Below are positions 25,277-34,107 of a DNA stretch of 64,000 nt, one piece after another. The position numbers were made by a program, and so were the translations under genes. How positions within the stretch are numbered: position 1 is the stretch's first letter; each line of letters begins with the position of its first letter. This stretch comes from Candidatus Gastranaerophilales bacterium (GTDB taxonomy: Bacteria; Cyanobacteriota; Vampirovibrionia; Gastranaerophilales; Gastranaerophilaceae). Under the pieces are notes generated by a model. The model was not told the origin of the DNA. It did no database searches and worked only from the letters and a program-made list of their open reading frames with translations. The DNA is taken from positions 23,559-87,558 of the forward strand of contig CALUQN010000005.1 of NCBI GenBank assembly GCA_944322945.1, read 5' to 3'.

Positions 25277-26608
25277 TCAAAAATTAAGAATCTGTTCCTT
25301 ATACAATATTTTATCGATATATGATATAGCCCTACGTAGTAACGTTTTATGAGTTTCATATTCATCATTTAAGTAATTACTTAATAATGGAATAATAAGA
25401 TTTTTGATTCTTTCTTTATCAGAGATGTTTAATATCATTTTTAACTGAATTTCAATATTTTCTTTTGGTATATCTGCTAGTTTTGTGTTTTTATCATTAT
25501 ATAAGTTTAAATATTTCTTTTTCAATTCTAAATCGGAACCTGTCAACTTTTCTTCTTTAAAATTTTCATCCGATTTTATGCGTTGCAATAAATAAGTTTT
25601 ACCCATTTTGCAATCTTCTGTTATTTTACTAATTTCTTGTTTTAATTTTGTTTTATCAAACGTTTTGTCATTTTGCTGAATTAAATATACAAAATAGTAG
25701 AATGGTAAATATTTGACGGAAAATCGACAGAAGGCTTCAATATAACTCATAGGAGATTGTGTTCCCGTTTGGTTTAAAAAAGTTTCTAATAAATATTTTT
25801 CATGTATATATGTAGGTTCAATTTGTTTAATAATTTTTTCTTGGTTTACTAGAGCTCCTGTTATACCTTTTATTTCACCAATTAGTTTTAGAGCTGGCTC
25901 TCCATCTGTTTCTACAAAATGCCCTTCTTTAACTAATTTTAATGAAGAAATTACTTTTTCATCGACAAATAGTTCTTTATTTTTACCAAAACAATTAACA
26001 TTAAGTTTTCCATCTTTTAAATTAATTAAAGAAAGGTTATTTACTCCTATTTTGGCAATTTTTGTTATTGTCTGCATCCATAATTTACGTTCATTTTCTT
26101 TTACGTTTTCTAACATTATTCTTAAATCTGGATACTTTATTTCAGAACTTTTTGCACTATATCTATAATATATAGCACCTTCTCTAATTGTAAAACTACC
26201 ATTATTTTGTATACTTTTTGTACAAACAATGGGTTTGCTAATAGATTGATACACATATATAATTCCGATATTTAAATCTAAATATTTTATTGTAGTGCGT
26301 AAAAAGGTTATTTCTGGAGAAAAATATTCATTTAATTTTTCAACTATTTTCTCATCGTCATATTCATCAAATGAACTATCCTTAAACCCCACAACCGTTC
26401 TAGGTTTGTCTTTGACTCCAAATATTAAATAACCACCATCTCTATTTGCAAAAGCAGCCATTGTCTTTGCATACTTAGCAAGAGCATGCTTACTAAAACT
26501 TTCTTTAAACTCTAAAGTATTTGATTCTCTTGAAATTAATTTATATGGCTGTTGTTCATTTAAACATTTAAATATTTTACTTAAATTTTTCTCTTCAAAT
26601 ACATCCAT
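25277..26608 (-). CDS. AlbA_2 (Schlafen-type) domain protein
   Basis: A 443-residue protein. Residues about 20-160 form an AlbA_2/Schlafen-like domain: ESNTLEFKESFSKHALAKYA, then GGYLIFGVKDKPRTVVGF and YYRYSAKSSEIKYPDL. The rest is helical and Lys-rich with no recognised domain. AlbA_2 domains occur in nucleic-acid-binding regulators, Schlafen nucleases and anti-phage proteins; no nuclease motif is evident here. It overlaps the Mor-like gene by one base (TAATG), so the two are co-translated. Its stop abuts the transposon-end repeats. Confidence 0.7.
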   Translation of the reverse strand: MDVFEEKNLSKIFKCLNEQQPYKLISRESNTLEFKESFSKHALAKYAKTMAAFANRDGGYLIFGVKDKPRTVVGFKDSSFDEYDDEKIVEKLNEYFSPEITFLRTTIKYLDLNIGIIYVYQSISKPIVCTKSIQNNGSFTIREGAIYYRYSAKSSEIKYPDLRIMLENVKENERKLWMQTITKIAKIGVNNLSLINLKDGKLNVNCFGKNKELFVDEKVISSLKLVKEGHFVETDGEPALKLIGEIKGITGALVNQEKIIKQIEPTYIHEKYLLETFLNQTGTQSPMSYIEAFCRFSVKYLPFYYFVYLIQQNDKTFDKTKLKQEISKITEDCKMGKTYLLQRIKSDENFKEEKLTGSDLELKKKYLNLYNDKNTKLADIPKENIEIQLKMILNISDKERIKNLIIPLLSNYLNDEYETHKTLLRRAISYIDKILYKEQILNF

Positions 26609-26919
26609 TAATTTTTATTTGTCTTCCTTTCTACAAATTCTTTGATAACTTTATAAACATACCTAGTAGTTGTATCACACGCCAAGGCTAATCTGTTTAC
26701 GCTTCTTGCATCAAGGTAATTCTCAATAATATACTGCTTTTTGTATTGTTGATTGCAGTGAGCATGGATTGAGAACTTTTCTCCGGCTGCATTGAACATT
26801 AATTTTTTAGTTGCTTCTAAGCCAATAATAGAGCAGAGATATTTTAAATCTTCTGTCGGCAAATTATCTTCAGTTATGTATTTTGACCATACAGGTTCTG
26901 TTTCAGAATTTTTAACCAT
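26608..26919 (-). CDS. Mor-like transcription activator of the Mu-type element
   Basis: A 103-residue protein matching the Mor/C activator family of Mu-like phages: the dimerisation segment LKYLCSIIGLEATKKLMF and a C-terminal HTH (YLDARSVNRLALACDTTTRY, VYKVIKEF). It is divergent from the transposase gene and probably acts on the intervening region, which holds three ACGGAAC sites. Confidence 0.6.
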   Translation of the reverse strand: MVKNSETEPVWSKYITEDNLPTEDLKYLCSIIGLEATKKLMFNAAGEKFSIHAHCNQQYKKQYIIENYLDARSVNRLALACDTTTRYVYKVIKEFVERKTNKN

Positions 26920-27137
26920 ATTACACCTTTTCTTAATTATAGTACAAACGGAACCTTCTTGGGTTCCGTTTAGTTCCGTCTGAAAAATTTTCTTAATACA
27001 TCAAATATTTTGTTTTTTCAATATCACTTAAACAGTGATTTTTAAGCATTGAAAAAATCAAAACTAATATGTTTCGATATGGATACATTGACTACACTTT
27101 TGAGGAAAGCAGAGTTAATGTGTGAGAGGAGGAAAAT
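26920..27137. promoter_or_regulatory. Divergent control region of the Mu-like remnant
   Basis: ACGGAAC sites at 26948-26954, 26963-26969 (inverted) and 26973-26979 (inverted) repeat the motif at the 25.2-kb end. By position this is the counterpart of the Mu operator/enhancer. AGGAGG precedes the transposase ATG. Confidence 0.55.
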
Positions 27138-28462
27138 ATGCAAACTTCAAACGCTGACTGGATTACAACTAAAGAACTTGCCGAAATTAAAGGAGTATCT
27201 GAAAGAGCTGTTAGAAAAGCTATAAGTAACAATAAATACGTAATCAGAAAATGCTCAAAATCTTATGAAATTTTAGTAACTTCTTTAGAAGAAAATGTTA
27301 GAGAAAAAGTAACAGCCATCAAAGAAAAATCTGTTTTAACAGAGTCGATATCGTATATTGTTCCGGAAACACAAAAGAAATTGGCTCTTGCAAAATATGA
27401 TTTAATCAAAAAATGGGATGAATTTAGAAAAGGTAAGAAAAATAAAACAATTGCCGGAAAAGATTTTCTTGACGCATATAACAACAATTGTATTTGTGAA
27501 GAATTGTTTATTGTAATAGGTAAAGTTGCAATCGGAACAATTTATGAGTGGCATAAAAAGCTCCGTAACTACAATGATGATTGGCATTGTTTAATTAATA
27601 ATTATACTTTTGGTGAAAAGACTAAAAAAACATTGATGAAACCTGAAGAGGAAGCAGAATTGCTTAAAAATTTATTACATCCTAATCAGTTAAACATCGG
27701 AAAAACAATCAAACTAACGAAATTGGCATTAACACAACGTGGATTTAAAAATTTATGCTGCGATTTAACATACAGAAGATTTGCGAATAATTATAAAAAC
27801 GAGCATTATAACACCTGGATAGAGGCAAGAGAAGGGAATAAAGCTCTGTATGACAAAGTTTTACCGTATATAACAAGAGATGTTTCAAAACTTGAAGTCG
27901 GAGATGTTATTGTCGGTGACGGACACAGATTATCATTTTTTGTTAAACATCCATATAGCGGAAAACCTGTCAGACCAATGATGGTTGCCTATCAGGATTG
28001 GAAATCCGGCGGATTTGTCGGGTTTGAAATAATGCTGGAAGAAAATACTCAGTGTATTGCAAGTGCATTAAGAAATGCAATCATAAATTTAGGTAAAGTT
28101 CCGAAATTTGTTTATCAAGATAACGGGAAAGCATTTAAAGCAAAATATTTTCAGGACAAACAGGGCGAAAAGATTTTGAGCCATAGTTTGACAGGTGCAA
28201 GATGTGATTTTTTAGCACAAGCGTCCAAAAATCAACATACTTGCCCCAATATAGATTTAGACGAAGAGGTATTTAACGGGATTTATACAAAACTTGGGAT
28301 AAAATCAGTATTTGCACTATCTTGTTTGCCAATTTTAGCTCAGAACTTCAAAATGGCACTAAAATAGACACATCAAGGCTTAATGTATTTCTGAATCTGG
28401 TTGAAGAACTTGTTAAAAAAGAACAACAGGATTTTGGGATTGAAGAATTAAACAATTTTTAA
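27138..28462 (+). pseudogene. Truncated Mu-type DDE transposase
   Basis: The open frame 27138-28367 (409 aa) starts with a MuA-type HTH (WITTKELAEIKGVSERAVRK). Its integrase-core DDE fold has first Asp in DVIVGDGHRLSF and second Asp in FVYQDNGKAFKAKYF. After FNGIYTKLGIKSVFA the match ends before the third catalytic residue, and the frame runs out in unrelated residues. In another frame 28325-28462 encodes FANFSSELQNGTKIDTSRLN...GIEELNNF, which looks like the C-terminus of a different protein. An internal deletion has fused two genes, so the transposase should be inactive. Confidence 0.75.
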
Positions 28463-28513
28463 CAATATTTTCAATCTTATCTAAACATGATATAATGCAA
28501 AAAAAGGTAATTT

Positions 28514-31500
28514 ATGGTTGGAACTTCTGATACTAGAGAGAAAGTTAGTCTATTATATCAATATATAAAACAATTCTGTATGCTTCGTAATAAGGTTATT
28601 ACAGATATACGTAATCAAAAAGAATTTTTCTATTTTGATGATTTTCCAAATGCTCCTGAGTTTATTACTATTAATTATAGAGATCGACTTGAAAATATTT
28701 CAGAAGAAGAAATTTATAAAAATCCGATATTGACAATAAAAAAGCCCGAATTTCAGGTTTGTCCAAAACCACCATCTGAATTAATAGAATATTTAGATCC
28801 TGGCTGGGAACAGTATATTAATGATGCTATATTAAATGAAAAATTTAAAAATTTAGATACTACAATTTCTAATCTTATTTTAAATTCTTTTAATAAGTGG
28901 TCTGTAATTCGTAAAACTTGGGTAGAAAAACAAAAACTTATAAAAAAGGTTAGAGATTTATTCAATAAATTACGAAATATAGCAGATGATTTGAAAAAAG
29001 AAGATGACACCCTTGAATTAGTTGTTGGAAATGGAATTTTAACTAAAAATAATGACAAAAATATTAACCACCCGGTATTATTAAAACGCGTAAATATTAT
29101 ATATGATGCAAAAACAAATTCTATTTCTATTATAGATGTTGATAAAGATAGTGAGTTATACTTAGATTTATTGCGTACGGTTGATGGAATAAATATAGAT
29201 GAAATAAGAGGATTACAGGAGGATGTAAAGAATAATTTTTATCATCCTCTAGATAGAAATGATACACGTGATTTTTTTAAAATTTTAATTCACAAACTTC
29301 ATAATAATGGTATATATGATGATGGTAATGAAATAAGTTATATGCCAAATGAAGAGGTCATGCTTATCAGCTTTAAACCTGTTCTTATATTACGGAAAAG
29401 AAATGACGGAACATTAAAAGCCTTAGATTCTATTATTGAGGATATTGAAACAGAAAATAAAATACCTCCTTATCTTATAGACTTAACTAATGGTGGTAAA
29501 ATAGATATTCCGGAAGATAATCAGATACAATCAATAGACAGACAGTTGGCTGCAACCAGTGGAGAAGATGTAGATATATTGTTACCGCTTGAAGCAAATA
29601 AAGAACAATTAGAAATAGCACAAAGAATAGAGAAATTCAATGCCGTTATTGTACAGGGACCTCCGGGAACAGGAAAAAGTCATAGTATTGCAAATATTCT
29701 TTCTCATTTTTTGGCACAAGGTAAAAATGTATTAATTACAAGTTATACAAAGAAAGCTCTATCTGTTTTAAAAGATAAAATCCCAAAAGAACTTCAAAGT
29801 TTGTGTGTTTCACTATTAGACGACTCAAATAATGATATGGAACGTTCTATAGACGGCATTGCTAATTATTTATCAAAATATACATCAAGGGAACTTTTAG
29901 AAAGAGCAAAACAATTAGAAAATGAGCGTAATTCAATAATAAAAAATTTGGCAGATTTAAGAAAAGAAATATTTGTTCTTCGTAATAAAGAAATACAAAA
30001 AATTGTATATGATGGAAAAGGTTATTCTGTCATAGATGTTGCAGATTTTGTAAGAACAAATGAAAAATCATTAGCAACAATTATTCCGGGAGATGTTAAA
30101 TCAGGTCTTGAATTTCCTCTAACAGATGAAGAGTTAAATAAACTCTACATAAGTAATGTTGAATTGACAAAACAGGATGAATGTGAAATAGGTTATAATT
30201 TACCAAATCCAAATGATTTGCTGTCACCATCAAAGTTCAATGAATTAAAAATAAAATATGACAATATTTTTCAAAAAATTAAGACTACTGAAAATCAATT
30301 ATCTATAAAGTTAAAAGTTGAATCTAATAAAATAATTTTGATTGACCAAGACTCGGATGTGGTGTTAATAAATAACGTACCTGAACAGAATCTTAAAACT
30401 TTAGTTAGTTTTATAAAAAAGCAGGGGAAATTAGATAAATGGGGTATTCAAGCTGTAAGTGACGGATTGTCACATAACCGTGAAAGGTGGTTACTTTTAG
30501 TAAAGAAAATAGAAGAAACCATAGCTTTTGCTCAAAAAAATTCTCTTCAAGGTTTTGGGAAACAGGTAAATGTTGACAAAACTTTGGATGCAGATACAAT
30601 ATTACCAATTTTAGAAGAGTTAAAAGAACTTTTATTAAAGAAAAAGAAACTCTCTAATCTAGATTATTTATTTCACTCTGATTTTAAAATGCTTATGCAG
30701 AAAATTACTATAAATGGAAAGTCTATAAAAAATTCAGAAGATTGTTCTATTGTTATAAATAAACTTAAATTAGATAAAATGAGAAAAGATTTAAGTATCT
30801 ATTGGGACTTACTGCTTGCAACTAACGGGCAAAAACGATTTATTGAATTGGGTGAAGAACCTGAAATTACGGCACAAAAATATATTCCCAAAATTAAATA
30901 TTATCTTGACTGGTATAACAATGACTACAAAAAACTAAAGACATATTTAGAGCAGTCCGGTTTTAACTATCAAAACATGATTCAAGTTGACGATTTAACT
31001 TCAAACAAAGAACAAATAAATCAAGTCATTGATTTTATGTTTAACAAATTACCCCAATATATTAATTTAGCGATTTGTCTCAATAATCTTAAACCGATAA
31101 AAGAGCTTCAACACAAATGTATATCTTTATTATCTGATAACAATCGTAATAAATCTGTAATATGTTCTAACTTAATTAAATCTATAAAATCTTTAGATTG
31201 TGAAAAATATAGCCAAAATTATTTTGCACTTTCTACTTTGTATAAAAAAAATGAATTAGCAAAGACTCGACAAAATATACTTCAAAGATTAGAGCAAGTA
31301 GCTCCATTATGGGCATCCGAAATTAAAAATAGAAGAGGAATTCATGGAGAAAATAAATATCCAACACAAATAAAAAATGCCTGGAGATGGAAGCAATTTA
31401 ATATGATTATTGAAAATATAACCTGTGAATCTTTGGATGAAAAATTAAAAAAAACATCTGAATTAAGCAAATATTTAAAACAAAAAACTACACAACTGGC

Positions 31501-33034
31501 TGAATGTAAAGCCTGGTATCATTTATTAAAACGAAGTGAAGCCGATTTAGACTTAAGGCAGGCTTTGGAAGGTTGGCAAGGAAGTGTTAATCAAATTGGT
31601 TATGGTAAAGGGAAAAATGTAAAACAATCAAGGCAAGAAGCTAGAAATAAAATGAAACAATGTCAGGCAGCTGTTCCTGCATGGATTATGGATATTAATA
31701 CAGCATTAGAAAATTTCACCCCAGGAAAAAATTTATTTGACGTTATTATAATAGATGAAGCTAGTCAAGCTGATATTAGAGCTTTGTCTATTTGCTATAT
31801 GGGTAAAAAATTAATAATTGTCGGTGATAATAAACAGGTTAGCCCTTCTTCTATTGGTATTGAAGTCGATCAAACTAACAATTTGTTAACAACATATTTA
31901 AAAGGTAAAATTCCTAACTGGGACTTATACAATCAGGTATCATCTTTGTATGATATTGCAAAAACAACTTTCCAACCTTTAATGTTGAGGGAACATTTTA
32001 GGTGCGTGCCGGATATTATTGGTTATAGCAATAAGTTGTCGTATAATTTTAAAATAAAACCATTAAGAGAAGCAGGAAGCTCTAATATTTTACCTGCCGT
32101 TATTAATTATAGAGTTGATGGAGGATCAAGAAAACAAAATTCTAAAACGAATGAAGCAGAAGCTGAAGCAATTGTTAGTTTAATCCAGGCTTGTATTGAA
32201 CAGCCCGAATATAAAAATAAAACTTTTGGTGTTATTTCTTTATTAGGAGATGAACAGGCATTATTAATTCAATCGAAAATTCACAGTATGATAGATATTT
32301 CGGAATATGAAAACAGGAAAATCTTGTGCGGTAATGCATCTAATTTTCAGGGCGATGAGCGGGATGTAATTTTTCTATCAATGGTCGATAGTAATGAAGA
32401 TAATGTGCCTTTAAACTTAAAAAGGGATGGGCGTAACGACTCAACTAAACAGCGCTACAATGTAGCTGCTAGTCGTGCAAGAGATCAAATGTGGATTATT
32501 CATTCATTAGATAAAGACCGAGATTTAAAAGACGGTGATATAAGAAAAGGTTTACTGGAATATTCTTTAAACCCCAATTCATATAACTATTTAGTTGAAC
32601 AAGCTAAAATTAAATCAGATTCTCCTTTTGAACAAGAGGTATATGAGTATTTAATTGCAAGAGATTACAATATAATTCAACAATGGCCGATTAACAGGTG
32701 GCGAATTGATATGGTAGCACAATATAATGGACATAAGATAGCTATAGAATGTGATGGTAAACGTTTTCACAGTGGTGAAGAAAAAATATGTGAAGATATG
32801 GAGCGTCAAACTATATTAGAACGTATTGGCTGGAAATTTATAAGAATTAGAGGAAGTGAATATTACAGAAATAAAACCAAAACAATGGAATCCGTAATTG
32901 TACAATTAACAAATTTGGGTATTCAACCTGAAAAAATTATCAATATTGATGATAACGGACATCAGACATCAGCACTTTTAGATAGAGTTAAAACACGTGC
33001 TTCACAAATAAGAAATGACAAAGTCTATAATTAA
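28514..33034 (+). CDS. Large SF1 helicase with C-terminal PD-(D/E)XK (Vsr/DUF559-like) nuclease
   Basis: A 1506-residue protein and likely anti-phage effector. Residues about 1-350 are a unique N-terminal region. Walker A VQGPPGTGKSHS lies at about 380. A long helical insertion (about 450-1050) precedes Walker B IIIDEASQAD at about 1078, then GDNKQVSPSS and the UvrD-like end (NFQGDERDVIFLSM, YNVAASRARDQMW). The C-terminal 120 residues form a nuclease domain: RIDMVAQ (about 1397) and IAIECDGKRFH. The helicase plus Vsr-like nuclease layout is like the Hhe-type defence protein, though DUF4011 is not recognised. A TATAAT at about 28490 marks a private promoter. Confidence 0.8.
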   Translation: MVGTSDTREKVSLLYQYIKQFCMLRNKVITDIRNQKEFFYFDDFPNAPEFITINYRDRLENISEEEIYKNPILTIKKPEFQVCPKPPSELIEYLDPGWEQYINDAILNEKFKNLDTTISNLILNSFNKWSVIRKTWVEKQKLIKKVRDLFNKLRNIADDLKKEDDTLELVVGNGILTKNNDKNINHPVLLKRVNIIYDAKTNSISIIDVDKDSELYLDLLRTVDGINIDEIRGLQEDVKNNFYHPLDRNDTRDFFKILIHKLHNNGIYDDGNEISYMPNEEVMLISFKPVLILRKRNDGTLKALDSIIEDIETENKIPPYLIDLTNGGKIDIPEDNQIQSIDRQLAATSGEDVDILLPLEANKEQLEIAQRIEKFNAVIVQGPPGTGKSHSIANILSHFLAQGKNVLITSYTKKALSVLKDKIPKELQSLCVSLLDDSNNDMERSIDGIANYLSKYTSRELLERAKQLENERNSIIKNLADLRKEIFVLRNKEIQKIVYDGKGYSVIDVADFVRTNEKSLATIIPGDVKSGLEFPLTDEELNKLYISNVELTKQDECEIGYNLPNPNDLLSPSKFNELKIKYDNIFQKIKTTENQLSIKLKVESNKIILIDQDSDVVLINNVPEQNLKTLVSFIKKQGKLDKWGIQAVSDGLSHNRERWLLLVKKIEETIAFAQKNSLQGFGKQVNVDKTLDADTILPILEELKELLLKKKKLSNLDYLFHSDFKMLMQKITINGKSIKNSEDCSIVINKLKLDKMRKDLSIYWDLLLATNGQKRFIELGEEPEITAQKYIPKIKYYLDWYNNDYKKLKTYLEQSGFNYQNMIQVDDLTSNKEQINQVIDFMFNKLPQYINLAICLNNLKPIKELQHKCISLLSDNNRNKSVICSNLIKSIKSLDCEKYSQNYFALSTLYKKNELAKTRQNILQRLEQVAPLWASEIKNRRGIHGENKYPTQIKNAWRWKQFNMIIENITCESLDEKLKKTSELSKYLKQKTTQLAECKAWYHLLKRSEADLDLRQALEGWQGSVNQIGYGKGKNVKQSRQEARNKMKQCQAAVPAWIMDINTALENFTPGKNLFDVIIIDEASQADIRALSICYMGKKLIIVGDNKQVSPSSIGIEVDQTNNLLTTYLKGKIPNWDLYNQVSSLYDIAKTTFQPLMLREHFRCVPDIIGYSNKLSYNFKIKPLREAGSSNILPAVINYRVDGGSRKQNSKTNEAEAEAIVSLIQACIEQPEYKNKTFGVISLLGDEQALLIQSKIHSMIDISEYENRKILCGNASNFQGDERDVIFLSMVDSNEDNVPLNLKRDGRNDSTKQRYNVAASRARDQMWIIHSLDKDRDLKDGDIRKGLLEYSLNPNSYNYLVEQAKIKSDSPFEQEVYEYLIARDYNIIQQWPINRWRIDMVAQYNGHKIAIECDGKRFHSGEEKICEDMERQTILERIGWKFIRIRGSEYYRNKTKTMESVIVQLTNLGIQPEKIINIDDNGHQTSALLDRVKTRASQIRNDKVYN

Positions 33035-33044
33035 CATCTATTTA

Positions 33045-33996
33045 TCATTTTAAGAACTCTTGCTCTGTTAACAATTTTATATTTTCTTTAGCAATCATAT
33101 CCGCAAGTTCTTCTTCTGTTGGGAGAACTGTTTTATACTTGCTTGCAAAAATCTGTTGGCTTTCTTGTAACACAGAATATTTGACCATAGTTTCGGATTT
33201 ATCCGTACAAAAAATTATGCCGATAGTCGGGTTGTCGTCCGCACCACGCTTTAATTCATCAAACATTCTGACATACATATCCATCTGCCCTATATCTGCG
33301 TGGGATAACTTTGTTGTCTTCAAATCGATAACCACAAAGCATTTTAACAGATAATTGTAAAACACCAGATCCGCATAGAAATGGTCAGTTTCCGTACTGA
33401 TTCTAAATTGGCGGGCAACAAAAGAAAATCCTTTGCCAAGTTCAAGTAAAAACTTCTGTAAATTATTGATTAAAGCTGATTCTAAAGCACTTTCTTTGCC
33501 TTCAATATTTTCAGGCAAATCCAAAAATTCCAAGACATACGGATCTTTGATGAATTCTTTTGTATCAATAACGGCAGGCAAACATTTTTCAGTGTTATTT
33601 ACTCCTGCTTGAGTTGATAAAAGCCTGTGATAATAACCGCTTTTGATATTGCGGGTTATCAATCCTTATAATCCTTGCTATATTGGACCAACTCAAATTT
33701 CCTAGACACTGTCTGGGAAATTCAGGATAAACTAAATAAAAATTCCTCATATTCTGCAAATTTGCTTCCGAAAATCCTTTACCGAAAGTATCGGTGAGGT
33801 ATCTTGACAAATTTTCGATAAGTTTAGTTCCATATTCCGCACGGGAAGCACCGCCCTGCTCTTCTTCTACAATACGCTGCCCAATTTTCCAGTATGTTTC
33901 AACCATAATGGAATTCACTGTATGATACGCCTTTGCCCGTGCTAAGTTCAGTAACTCTGCTATATCTGTATATATCTTTGAAATTTCTTGTGACAT
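33045..33996 (-). pseudogene. Broken DUF1016/YhcG-type nuclease gene
   Basis: Two overlapping frames encode one normally continuous protein. The N-terminal DUF1016 part is 33595-33996 (133 aa, MSQEISKIYTDIAELLNLAR...LSWSNIARIIRIDNPQ). The C-terminal PD-(D/E)XK part is 33045-33662 (from NIKSGYYHRLLST, with FYADLVFYN and FVVIDLKT). About 20-25 residues usually present between IDNPQ and the next block are missing and the frame changes there, so a small deletion with frameshift is the simplest explanation. YhcG-type proteins often accompany type I restriction loci, as here. Confidence 0.8.
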
Positions 33997-34107
33997 AAAA
34001 CTCTTTATATCAAATTATTTACTATCAATATAATTATATAACAAATATAACAAGATATATAAGAAAACTGAATGTATCATTCTGTAATTGACTAAATTTA
34101 TCAATTA

